64,000 nucleotides of DNA, from NCBI RefSeq assembly GCF_029784135.1, contig NC_073746.1:245529307-245593306 (forward strand), read 5' to 3'. Below the pieces are notes generated by a model. It did no database searches. It was not told the DNA's origin and saw only the letters and a list, made by a program, of their open reading frames with translations. The stretch comes from Toxorhynchites rutilus septentrionalis (lineage: Eukaryota > Arthropoda > Insecta > Diptera > Culicidae). Numbering within the stretch: the first letter of the stretch is position 1; each line of letters begins with the position of its first letter. This document shows, piece after piece, positions 1 through 11,150 of the stretch. Position numbers and translations under genes: made by a program.

Positions 1-2054
1 AAGAAATGAATGAAATCGTATTGAACTCATAGCAAGTCATTGAAAAAGTCGTTTCATAGTCCAAAGATATAAATACACTATGTACTACTTTCCTATCCAT
101 TGCTACATTCGAAACATTTTTACGACCTTTCTACAAGTATTACCCTACGCAGCACCATAATTTATTTATTGTTCATTATCATAAATTTGACGTCTTCTGT
201 TACTGTTATTCATTTTCTCCTCCATATACTCTTGGCTAGAGTATAAAATCCCACAGTATGTAGTTATCTTGGACTCGTCCCAACAATTTCTTGCTGAGCT
301 GAATGGAATACCACCATAAATAATAATTGAAGAAAATTCAGATGTGAAAAAATTAAATTTATTTGACCAATACAATCGTTTCATATGGTTGGTCACTGCA
401 AGAAAAAGAGCTACAATGTACACGAACCAGAATAATGAATAAAATATATGTGTATGTAGGATGTCCGAAAGTGCACTTCATGATGCCAACCCTTCCGGAT
501 AACTACTCGAGGCAGTAAGCCAATTTCACAACGGTTTCGTTTTTCAGGGGGAAGAAAGTCGTCTCCGGGAACACGCTTCCCTCTAACGGAGGAAGGACAT
601 ATAATATTTACTTGGCCTAGTTCTTTTTTTCACGTTCCTAGTGCACAAAACGAAACTAGCTCAATGTTGGCTAGGACGTGGGACGAGAAATTCTCGAAAA
701 TCTCTACGCGTACATTTACACGAGCATACATCTCGACAGGAATGTTTTTTCTTTTTGTTGAGTGTGGATAAACATTGTATCATAAATAATTAACAATATA
801 TTATGACACAGCCCCAGTGGAAGATAAAACCCCACAAAGCCATCGTGAGTTGTAACGGAAAGCCAGGAATCATTTTACAGAACAAAGTTTATTAGCAATT
901 CTATTTATACCAAGAGTGCACAAATTTTTTTTAAATGTGGAATCGGAAGCATTTAAAATGAAAACATCAGAATGCACATTTTGATTTAAACCATTTAAAT
1001 TTATATTAACCTCGTGGGTAGATCCGAATAATTTAAGATTCTCAAAAAATATCTAAAATTCTTCTGCATCTTTGAAGAGGTGATTAGTTAGGAGACGAAT
1101 TGATTTTCTCAACCACTTAACAGTTCCTACGTGATCAATTAACATATGGACAGGTCCAACGATGAGAATATCCCACACTGTAATCTGGTACTATTGTTTC
1201 TTCGTTATCAAACGTCCTTGCTATACTGCCACCACATCAACACCAGTCTGAAGCGGCACCGGTAGCTGCTATCTACGGTTGGTTTACAACATTGAAACAT
1301 TGACCATTATCTGTCCATATATATGACTTCCCAAATACAACAGGGATTCTTACTGATACGGGCGCGGGTCTGATAAGCCGCTGGTTTTCACTGAAACTGA
1401 ATTTGAGAACAGCACACGGTCATTAACACCACGAACCAACACGCAGAACTATGCTTCGGAAATGAGCATATCTGCAATCCGTTATCTCTTAGTGCAAACG
1501 AAGTTTAAATATAAGAGAAAAATTGCTGGTTTCAAACATATGAACAGCGCAGCCATTTACATCAAACTGCAGTTTATGATTTATGAACTGTTACGACTAC
1601 GAATTCAGACACGTGTTCCGCACGGATTGCCACGCTGTCGAGGTTTCTTCCGCTGCAAATACCCTCTCTGCGCTGGCACCAAGTATTGCTTCAGAAAACA
1701 CATCCAAGCTGTGGCGAAACCTGAAACGTCAGTTCAGAATACAACCAACCAACCAACGCGATTTGGCTTTATAATCCAATTCAAAACATGTCTTAATTTT
1801 TGTTCCCCGCCGAGAGTAAAATCGCACAATATTGTCCCAAATTAGACAACAAAAGACGATTTTGAATTAGATCATAATAGAAGCCGTTACCTAGTCTCGT
1901 TTTGCGAAAGGCGCGTCCGAGCGGAGAAATAATATGAATGAACACAATTTTTGGCACGTACCTTCGTGTGTTGGTAAATATCACACGCTAGTTACTTTGG
2001 AAGTAATGGTTACATTTCCGAATATTCTACCAAGGGTAGAAACATTGCCCTCAC
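1..2054. other. No recognised feature
   Basis: This AT-rich stretch has only short open frames (the longest about 127 codons near 1.46-1.85 kb on the plus strand). None has a domain, motif or composition I recognise, and no repeat end could be identified. Confidence 0.4.
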
Positions 2055-2115
2055 CATGGTCGAGCGGTTAACGACATCAAGCGGTTTTTGGCGACACGTA
2101 GGAGCTCCGAGTTTC
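2055..2115 (+). repeat. tRNA-like A-box motif, possible SINE head
   Basis: The motif TGGTCGAGCGGTTAACG resembles the D-arm (A box) of a class II tRNA such as Leu or Ser. No convincing B box follows and no cloverleaf can be folded, so this is not a functional tRNA. A similar start (AATGGTCGAGCGGTT, then a shared GCG-TTTTTGG-GCGACA pattern) occurs near 39,534-39,590. That suggests two decayed copies of one tRNA-derived repeat. Weak call. Confidence 0.25.
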
Positions 2116-3462
2116 ACACTACAATGAATTTGTTGTTTTTTAGGATTATTTATTCATGTGTTAGATTCGGTATTTTACTAAGGAAACTGTCAACAACAAC
2201 AATTTTTTAACTCAGTCAGTTAAAAGTCACTTAAGGTAGAGGGAGACAAAAAAAACAAGAATAGACAAAAAAGCAGAGCAGATATTTCTGCCAAAATTCA
2301 AATGCCGGTTTAGTAAATGTGGCAAAATAGAATAGCAGCAAAATGTCATTCGAAAATACTCTTTGTTGCAAAATCTTGAATCTCAGGGACAATGAAGTTA
2401 TTTCACAGAACGAATGTATTGCACCATCCGGAATATAATTAAATTATCTACACAGTCCAGTTTATACGCACGTGGTTCGGAATTAAGGTTGTATTCTAGT
2501 GTAGAGGCACGAATTTCGAACGTTTTTTCGATCTCTGAACAAATGAAACAAAGAATATTTTTACTATACATTATTTCATTATTTGTTTATTCATCTTTTA
2601 ACAATACAATAAGAACTAAACGGAAAAAATATTCAAAATTAGAATTGTTACAAGTTGTTGAAGTGAGAGGGTTAAAAATGTTATGCCATGACGTACACGA
2701 TTTCAGCTCTTCTGGCCATCGGAAATTAGAAAAATTGAACAGATTCTGAATCAGTGAAGACGCCGCTCTTGCATAGAAGTAGTTTTTTGATCAAATGGCC
2801 ACCGTTTGAAGAAATTGCTTTTCTGTACGTTTTTGATGACAATCTCATTTTTTTTAAAAGTGAAATTAAAAAATAGTATTTTTTATTGGTTCATGCGATA
2901 GAGTGATGTATTAAGATTTATTCACATCAAATTTGTAATGAATCGGTTCAGTATAACTTGAGATATCATGTACGCCAACTTGGAAAAGCTAGTTGCGAAA
3001 AAAACGCGTTTGAAGTTTCGTGTCAAGGCCTAGGTTACATACCACATAACTAACACGGCTATAATTCGAAAAATAATGGGATTTTGGAAAAGTACTTTCT
3101 AGGGTATGTTCTTGAATGTATAATCTTCAGAAATATGAAGAAAAACATCATTTTTCTCTAATTTCTAGACTAGAATAGTGCCTTAATCCTTTATAAAAGC
3201 GTTTCAACTATATTGCTATACACGATAAAAAAATTTTTTCGCTGCACTTGGAATATTATTCAATATTTTACTCAACCAAAAACTTGTAAAGGTATCTGAC
3301 AATACTCCATTTTTTTTTTGAGCTGCCAAAAATGTACTATGTTAATTTGGGAGTCATTTGTATGTAACAAAACCACGATTTTAGAGCGCTAGCAGAAAAC
3401 TAAGTTTAAGTTCGTTGAAAATGCCACAAGTTGATAAGTTGTTCACTGTAAACATACTATTG

Positions 3463-5348
3463 AGCAGGACTCGGCAAAGTCATATTAAACTGAGGACAGT
3501 CGGGGGACTATGAAAAAATTCGCCTTCGTATTCAATAGGAAAAGAGTTTTGGCTTCTTCCAGCGGTTTCTCCGCCAACATGACTCAACAGTCATTCGGGC
3601 GTTTAGTTGCTATCTCACTCTACGACACGACTATCTCATTTCATTCTTCCCCGTCAAGTGGACTTCATTGCATATTAAATTGACTCCTCCCAAAATGAAT
3701 TTGTTTCTCACTCTCATGTTTCACGTATACATGTATCGATGTTTAAATTCAACGGGGTTTGAATTGTACTACAGGTGAGCAAAATTTTGTTTGTATCGTA
3801 CACGAAAATTACTCACACATATAAAATAGCGTGCAGTTCTGTGTTCAGAATAGGCTGACCAAACGTACCGTTTTTAACGGGACAGTACCGTTTTTTTCAA
3901 CCCTTTTTGATTGTTCCGTCTTTCTATTAAGTTGTTCCGTATTTTGAGTATAAAGCAAAAAATATATATTTCTTTGCCATTATTACAAATTACAAATCTA
4001 GATGTTCTTGAGTTTGAGCCCTCTTCATCCTACTAGAACTCGATACATCATTGAGAATTTTTGAAAAATCTGTTTTGATTTCTTCACCTCATATCAATCC
4101 TAATTCTAGGGTATGGGGATACCTAATCTGATTGCATCCATCTATAGTTTTATTCGTGCCTTGCTCATATCTCGATGTGTAGTTTGAGCTGCAGGTCATC
4201 CGGAGACCGTACGAGTTATCATAATGTGACCAGAACACTTGAAATGCTAGTTTTAACAAACCATGAAGTTCGATATGTCGAATTAAATATAGGATTTGGT
4301 TCTGGTTGGTTGGTTCTCGGAAACCTGATCCGGAACATATCCGGTTTACGTCAATAAGGACATATAGGTTTAAGTTAAACACGAATGAGTTATTTTTGAA
4401 AAATCATGCAGTTTGATACTCCAAATGACGGGTTCTGGGTTGTTTTTGGTTCTGGAATCTATAGCCCTAAAAATGTTCCCGCCAAATGAAAATTGTTGCC
4501 TCACTCCTCGTCAACTTTTATGAATATAATCAGAACAAAAATAAGCTTTGAAATCGGCTCAGCAACGATACGATGCACGCTATTTTGAGATCAAAGGATT
4601 TGGTCAAACATCGTGGTGGCAGCTCAAAAATTTTAATAAATGAAAGTATTCAATCTACATTCAAAATAACTATGTATAAGCATCATAAAACAAACGAATG
4701 ACTTGCAAATGTAAATGTAGTATTTGTAGTATATAAATGAGTATTTTTTATGCTGATAAACTATTTTTTTCTCTACGGATTACGAATATTTTCGATGGTA
4801 CAGATTTTTCGAAAAAAAATATACAGATGAGAAAGATTTTTGACCCCTCTGGTACAGATTTAAATGTGGCAACACTGAAGCTTACTAATAATATTTTGTG
4901 TCTGCCTGGTAGTACTGGACCAGTTGAATGATTTTTTTTACGATGAATATTATGTGGGCAACAAAAAAGTCACGACTCGATGTTGGACAAAAAATGATAA
5001 AATGAATATGATAAAATTTTTAAAAATCCTGATTTGTTTCGCAGAGCCTCTCCACCATCTAATTATGAACGAATTAAATTCCTTGTAGAGAACAAAGTAG
5101 GTAAATCTAAGAATGTTTGATTGTTTGGCTTTATTCCCGGTTTTTTTCCACTCATTCATGAAATTCTACAAAAAATGGCATTTTGTGTTTTTCTACTTAC
5201 GTGTCCCGTTTTTATTCCTGAGCAATTTGGTCAGTCTAGTTCAGAAACACTGACAAATTTGTGAATTTTGTTGATATAAACTCATTTTTCTGCATGTTTG
5301 TTTCACAAAATTGAACTCGGAGACAGTGAACTACAATTTTATTCAAAA
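3463..5348 (-). repeat. Long interspersed repeat, copy 1, split by a hAT
   Basis: Read on the minus strand, this segment without its hAT insertion is colinear with 44,570-46,085. Shared blocks are 5,239-5,348 with 44,570-44,685, 3,820-3,850 with 44,683-44,715, and 3,463-3,745 with 45,798-46,085 (about 280 bp matching well by eye). The type of element is unknown. It has no recognisable coding capacity and no clear terminal repeats. The two copies carry different insertions, so both predate those insertions. Confidence 0.6.
3851..5238 (+). mobile_element. Non-autonomous hAT element, 8-bp TSD gttcagaa
   Basis: The element starts TAGGCTGACCAAACGTACCG and ends ...TTTGGTCAGTCTA, giving imperfect terminal inverted repeats. 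The 8-bp direct repeat gttcagaa lies at 3,843-3,850 and 5,239-5,246, the duplication length of the hAT superfamily. Removing the element restores continuity of the repeat it sits in, which matches 44,683-44,715. No open frame longer than about 97 codons is present and no hAT transposase motif is visible, so it is probably non-autonomous. A single related end lies at 22,396. Confidence 0.75.
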
Positions 5349-5930
5349 CTAGCTGACCTGGCAAACTTCGTCCCGCCCAAAATTTATTTTTCGTAATCAC
5401 ATTCACGTTCAAAATCTCGTTCAAGATTTTTCAACCACTTGCAAATAACATATTTATCCGTTACATGGAATAAATGTTTGATACAGAAAATATGATAGAA
5501 TAAAGACAGCCCTCACCCCCCTCCCCCCTTATAAAGATGGAAGGTGTGTTGAACCACCTTAGAAATTTTTCTTGCCCCCTAAAACCTCCACATTTGGTTC
5601 CGTTTGCTTGGTTAGTTCTTGAGTTATACAGAAATGTATGCTTCATTTGTATGGCAGCCCCCTCTCCTTCAGAAAGAGGGGAGAAGTATCTATCTACCAT
5701 AGTAACGTTTCGTGCCCCCTAAAATCTTCACATCGGCTCCATTTGCTTGATTAGTTTTCGAGTTATGCAGAAATTTGTGTTTCATTTGTATGGCAGCTCC
5801 CCCTTAAAGAGGGGGGTGGAGTGTCTAACCATCGTAAAAACATTTATTGCACCCTAGAACCTCCATATGCCAATTTTGGTTTCATATTCTTGATTAATTC
5901 TCGAGTAATGCAGAAATTTGTGTTTCATTT
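5349..5930 (-). mobile_element. Helitron-like element plus minisatellite, copy A
   Basis: The minus-strand 3' end is the insect Helitron terminus GCCAGGTCAGCTAG, ending in CTAG at 5,352-5,349. The core is internally deleted: it passes directly from the conserved segment ending near 5,507 into the minisatellite. About three units of 140 bp follow, each containing the complement of GCCATACAAATGAAACACAA and a C-rich/G-rich hairpin. It is non-autonomous, with no Rep/helicase coding. Confidence 0.65.
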
Positions 5931-6359
5931 ATTTAAAAATATGAAAATAATTGATTGATATTCTTTGCTTATTTGAGTTAGTAGTAGTCTCTCTTACTCG
6001 ACTAGTATTGAAATTATTTCAATATATTCACAAAAATTTCGTAATTGTAATATAAAATCTTTAACAAGAAAAATAAATCTGTTCAATATTCGTTGCAGAA
6101 AACTTGATACTCTATTAGGGAATATTCATTTCAAATGGAAAATTTAATCATAGCTCATTATTTTTATGTAAAATGTGTTAATGCTCCCTAAAATGTAAAC
6201 AATTGTTTGCTTCATGCACATATGCAGTTTCTCCCAATTTCATATTTTCAAATAAAGAGCCAAATATCCGGCCATCCGGCCTCAAAGCTTGCGAGATATC
6301 CGGTATCCGACCAAACTACTATCCGTTTCATTACTAATAAGAACTGTCTATCGGAAATA

Positions 6360-6650
6360 ATGGCCCTTAATCTTCTTCTTCCCCAATGGCACTAACGTTC
6401 CTAGAGGAACTTCGCCGTATCAACTTAGTACTTGCATTTTTTTTTTATAGTACTTAGTTGAGATTTCTATGCCAAATAACGCGCCTTGGATACATTCTGA
6501 GCGGCAAGCCCTAGGATACGCGTGACCACAGTGCAAGTTGGAGGAAATTTCTTTGACGAAAAATCCCCCCCCGACCAGGACGGGAATCGAACCCGAACCC
6601 CCGACATGTTAGGTGTGACGCTAACCATTTGGCAACGGGAGCAGCCCTTA
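6360..6650 (-). mobile_element. tRNA-derived SINE (mosquito type)
   Basis: On the minus strand the head reads like a tRNA. An A box (TGGTTAGCGTC) and a B box (GGTTCGATTCC) are spaced as an internal RNA polymerase III promoter, with a Val-like anticodon region containing CCTAACATG. The body (TTTTTCGTCAAAGAAATTTCC) and the tail toward 6,360 (AACGTTCCTAGAGGAACTTC) are those of a repeat I associate with mosquito genomes. The tRNA-like part lies at about 6,570-6,650. Partial copies occur near 34,395-34,500 and 55,926-56,030. Confidence 0.75.
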
Positions 6651-8599
6651 TTATGTAAATTGAATCAAACGGTCAATTCGATCCCTTTAACTATCACAAC
6701 GAAATTGCTGAAACGTTTACCAAAGCAAAAAATATCAGGCATCCAACAAGCAAACCAAACTGCTCGAAAAATTATGCCGACAGCTTTCACCCGACTATAT
6801 ATGTATAAAAGAGTTAACGAGCAAAATTATGTTCAATTAGAATTACATAATAGGGCCAAGTATTTATTTTTTTCTTTATTTTAATTCAATTCTTTAATTC
6901 TTAAAATTCTAATATCTCGTTCATCACTATTGTTCTAATCTTGACTATATTTATTATTGAAGTTAGCATAATAAATATAGTCATACATTTTAAATATAGA
7001 TATAGTTTATACATTTTATAAATAGCGTTATAAAATGATCACGGCAAAAGGTGGAGAGATATTTAATCCATGGCGTTTGGAGGAGACACCATCCTAGACC
7101 GGCTGACGGGCACCAAGGAATGACTACGCGGGCGACCGGTAGACCGCAGACTACCGTTTGACCATCCCTGCTTTATAGAATACCCGGTAACTGTCTATGT
7201 TCGTTGGCTTGAATTCACGGTGGGTAAACAATAAAGCCGTCAATTAATGTGTAACTACTTTTTTGCATCAGAAATCAAGTTTTCGTTTCACTTTATATGG
7301 ACGTAAAAATAAGATTGTGTCCGCGGGTAACGAGATTCATGTCAGGAAGAGTAGAAGTGTGGATTGAAGTCAGGTTGAATGAAGAGGCAGATTTGCATCC
7401 ATTAGTCACGTCAATTGAAATAACCATTTGCTAGAATAGTTCATCAGTCATCCTCGCTCTTATCGCTCGTCATTTCATTTCTAGCATTTTGATGACGAAT
7501 GCCGAAGTAGTCCTACTGAGCTACTAAGAGGAGAGTCGATTTTCATTCTTCATTTTCGAAGATTTCGAGCCCTGCTATTGAGGATCTATTTTGTAAGATG
7601 GTGTATTTGATGAAAAATTCAAATTCTTTATTTGTAAGTCTGTAGAAAGGTTTTTTGTTGCACTAGATATATTGTTTTGATTTTCGCATGACTAAAGGCG
7701 CAATAAAATGAGCTTACAAAGTAGCGGTAAACATTGTTTTTGGAGTAAACGGACAGTGGCAGCTATATTGCCACCAGTTTTATCAACTGTTTCAATGGTT
7801 AATTTATTATCATTGAAAACAATAATTTCTTATAAGGATTATGTTCTCTGAAGTTGGAATCGATTCGTTGCCTAGTTTTCACGGTCTTATAATAGGTTAC
7901 GCAATCCAATATGAAAATTAGTAGTTTGCTAGCAAAATTCCATTTGAGAAAAAGTGAATTTCCTCAAGGACAGGTAACTAACCTATACTGGAACTCAGCG
8001 GCGTAGTGAGGGTAGACAGCGCCCCCGGCAAACTATGAAAATGGCGCCCCAAAAATTTCGATTCTTTCACTAGTTTTGAGATTGTGATATTTTGTGAAAA
8101 CTACTCACTTATAGTAATTTTCACTTTGAGCAGTTTATTCGTATTTAGAAGGCTAGAAATACCATATCAACTTTGCTTATTCTCTAGTCAAATTTCTGTC
8201 TTGCGTGCTTTAGCTGAAGCAAAATCAAGGTCTTAGTGAATTTCGATCGAATGAATTGTCAAGCCATTGAGTCGGGCTTGGTTCATTTTAGAACACAGAT
8301 AATTGTAATCAATTTAAGCTCGCTGAACCTGCGTTTGCACGATGCCACTGTAACTGGAAGCGTTAGTAAAATTCGTAGCGCCGTCTCGATGTTAGAACAA
8401 AATGCTTCAAAAGAATATTTGAGAATAATGTTCAAGATGCCTAATGGCGTCGAAGAATTCACCAGGGAATAGGTCCTTCATCAGCGTCTTGAACACTTCC
8501 ACCTCTAATATAAGTTCCTTTGTTTCAACACCTGCTTCAATTGATTCATGCTCATAGACGTTAGTTCCTCTCTCGGTATAAATGAAAAATCTGATGCTA
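6651..8599. other. Unassigned, with one short repeat-like block
   Basis: No coding region is recognised. A 78-codon plus-strand frame at 8,236-8,472 has no known motif. Around 7,430-7,570 there is a block resembling part of 44,290-44,400 in inverted orientation (shared GTCGATTTTCATT and GAAGATTTCGAG), which suggests an interspersed repeat. The segment near 7,995 (GGCGTAGTGAGGG) looks like a transposon boundary, without proof. Confidence 0.3.
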
Positions 8600-9985
8600 C
8601 TACATGGGCTGAAAAGTCCAGGGATTTTTAATGAAAAACCCTTCGAGGGCAATACACTTGGTATAGCAAGTTTCCAACATTTCGATTCCCTTTCTGTAGT
8701 ACGAAATGTCTAAGTGTTCGAAATATGCCTAAGTTTCTGCGATGACTTCCTCATTCGATACCATGTGAATCTCTTTCCCTGGAGCCACCGCTTGAGGTAT
8801 GGGAACATATAATAGTCGCCGAGGGCCAAGTCTGGAGAATAATTGATTAGTCCAACTTGACCATCGCTTTCAAGAACGTATGAGACGGTGCGTTGTCATG
8901 ATGGTACAGAGCTTTGTTCTTTGCCATACGTTTTTACTTTATTTCGTCGTGCAGTTTGTCCAATAACGCTGCATAATACTCTCCGGTAATTTTTTTTCAC
9001 TTCTGCAGGTAATTAACGCCCTATGTTATTCAAGTACCCACGAGTGAGACTCGATGTTGTACGGAAAAGGGTTAATGAAGATAATGCCATGCACTTCCTA
9101 AAAAACGAAGGCCAATTTTATTCTTTAGTCCGCAAAAATACCATAGTTCACTGGCAACGCAAATGGAACGAAGATGAATTGGGCCGGTGGCTCCACTCGA
9201 TTATCCCTAAGGTTAGCCTCAAACCATGGTTCAAAAGTCTGGACTTGAGTCGGGACTTTATTCGCACCTTCTCCCGACTCATGTCCAATCACTGTTCGTT
9301 AGATGCGCTACTCTTTCGTATTAATCTTGCCGACAACAATCTTTGTGTTTGTGGCCAAGGTTACCACGACATCGAGCACGTTGTTTGGTCGTGCGAGCTG
9401 TATCTTGTCGCCAGATCGAATTTAGTAGTCACCCTTCGGGCCCGAGGAAGGCAGCCCATTGGTCTTTTGGCCGGCTTTCGTGGCTTGTCAGCCACTCAGA
9501 TTGCCTAATGGACTCAGGAGTGTGATAACGTTTTATCCATTATCACAAAACGTTGGAAGAAGGTCACTCGATTACGCTTCCACAACGCCAAACAGGCTAT
9601 TTTGTTATCAACGCGTCGGTGTTTTTGGTCGACGGTCAGCAAACGCGGCACCCATCGCACGGATAGCTTTTTCCGGTCCAAAATGTCGTGCAAAATGTAT
9701 CCCATTCTTTTGAAATGTGTACTTCCTCAGGTAACTGGCGTAACTTCACTTTATGATCGTTCAAAACGAGTCGATGCTCTTGTTTTACGATTTCTAGATT
9801 CGTAGCCTCTTTTGGCCTTCCAGAGCAAGGTGCATCGGCTCATTTTAAGTTCACTAAACCGCCGATAAACTGTTATTCCCAAAGGAGCATAAGTATATCC
9901 GCTATAGACAGATTCCATGCCAATTCGTCTTAGGGGTTGACAGCACCATCTCAGATAACATTTTTCACCTTAGGGAGCAGAAATT
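8600..9985 (-). pseudogene. mariner transposase pseudogene split by a LINE
   Basis: The N-terminal half runs on the minus strand from about 9,960 to 9,514. It has mariner-like GRPKEATNLEIV, then ILHDILDRKKLSVRWVPRLL, then FVIMDKT, which matches the first catalytic-Asp region (usually VDET). The C-terminal part runs from about 9,000 to 8,620: ITGEYYAALLDKLHDEIK, then NKALYHHDNAPSHT with the second Asp. The last third is frameshifted. The terminal repeat CTACATGGGCTGAAAAGTCC at 8,600-8,620 is typical of the cecropia-type mariner group. About 70 residues between the halves are missing, and an unrelated LINE fragment occupies the gap. Inactive. Confidence 0.8.
9023..9520 (+). pseudogene. Non-LTR retrotransposon ORF2 C-terminus (R1/I-like)
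   Basis: The open frame at 9,023-9,508 (161 codons) matches the tail of RNase H-bearing LINEs. A tryptophan-rich stretch with WQRKWNEDELGRWLH is followed by FIRTFSRLMSNH, and then by a CCHC zinc-binding motif, CVCGQGYHDIEHVVWSC (approximate residues 107-123). Everything upstream (endonuclease, reverse transcriptase, RNase H) is absent, as expected for a 5'-truncated insertion. It lies inside a minus-strand mariner and must be younger than it. The clade is a judgement from memory of motif style. Confidence 0.65.
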
Positions 9986-10639
9986 CGTTTTTCTTCAAAG
10001 CGTATTTTTTTAATTCTCAAAAAAAAATATCTGAATAGCTCTTTCAATTTCCAACAAGTCACCCATACATTGGAAGAAAAAGTTTTTCTAACAACAACTT
10101 ATTCATGTTTTTTTTTTTGAAAAGGTTACTACTAATCCTAATTTTGTTTAAAGTTAAGATAGCGATTTGGCGTATTTGACAAAATTTTAGATCTCATTGA
10201 AATATTACCTTATGTCGAAGGCATTAACTTTCTATCTTTTATAGTTTTTGGAATGAATGGTATTTTTTATGGTTTTTTTTTTAAATAATGTTTGACATTG
10301 TTGTGTGTAAATTCTCGCGTTTTACATGTTCTTGACATTTTTCTATATGAAAAAGATCAAATAACATTAAAATCGCGCTAATTTATACATAAAAATGTTA
10401 CAAGTTAAAAATTAATGTTAATTTTTCAGAGAAAACATGAAAAGTTGTTATTGTCGAGTTGTAAGGATAGCAACCGGAAATCATCAATGATTTCTATCAG
10501 CATCTCTTCCAAGATATTACTTTTAGCTTGTGTTCTACGTATAAATGTGATTCTTAACAGCAACTTTTTTTTATTAAAGCAGTTATTCCAGATTCATTGT
10601 TAACATTTTCGAACCGTCTCCAAAAAGCTTCTTATGCTT
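9986..10639. other. No recognised feature
   Basis: AT-rich sequence with homopolymer T runs. No coding region or repeat boundary is seen. Confidence 0.35.
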
Positions 10640-11150
10640 TTCATCCCCTTCAAATGATGCAAATGTGGCTGTCGAATTTGATCTCGAAAAAACTCGGGAA
10701 AACAAACTCTGCAAAACATTGATTTGGAGCCAACGATACTTTCTTTTTATCCAATTTCTTATCACTCAGGAAGTTTTGCAATGCGAGAAAAAGGTGGTAA
10801 TCGTTTGGTGCCAGGTCCGGACTATATCCTGATGGATATAGTCCGGACCTGGCACCAAATGGAACACGACGCCTCCTCTGTTGGCCAATTCTGGACGTTT
10901 CTGGTCATTCGCTAGCTTCAAACGGTCCGTTTGTTGACAGTAGAGATCTGAATTTAGTGTTTTGCACTAAAAAAAATCAAAAAAAAAATTAAATAAAAAA
11001 ATTGCACGTACTTTACAGTATCGGCACCATTAACACAATCTACAATTTCAGCGGCAGCGACATTTTCACCTTTATAAAAGAAAAAGTGTAAAATGTACCA
11101 AATTGTCTCTTTGTTGGCTTCCATTGTTAACATCATGTAACTCACAACTG
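10640..11150 (-). pseudogene. mariner transposase pseudogene with internal palindrome
   Basis: On the minus strand from 11,129 the reading is mariner-like: MEANKETIWYILHFFFYKGE, then GADTVKYVQFF. A deletion then leads to ANDQKRPELANRRGVVF near 10,920-10,862. After a fold-back interruption the frame resumes as YSPDLAPNDYHLFLALQNFL, with the third-Asp region (about 10,830-10,750). The HQDNARPH block with the second Asp is missing. It belongs to the same subfamily as 14,405-14,720. A perfect 26-bp inverted duplication interrupts the YSPDLAP codons. Inactive. Confidence 0.75.
10804..10859. repeat. Perfect 26-bp palindrome with 4-nt loop
   Basis: Arms 10,804-10,829 and 10,834-10,859 are exact reverse complements around the loop TGAT. 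The arm contains GGTGCCAGGTCCGGACTATA. Only one arm corresponds to ordinary mariner coding sequence (PYSPDLAP region), so the other is an inverted duplication. Confidence 0.95.

Noticed and set aside
6570..6650. Possible tRNA-Val gene
   Set aside because: A and B boxes are present, but the acceptor stem does not pair well and the sequence continues into a SINE body found three times in the window.
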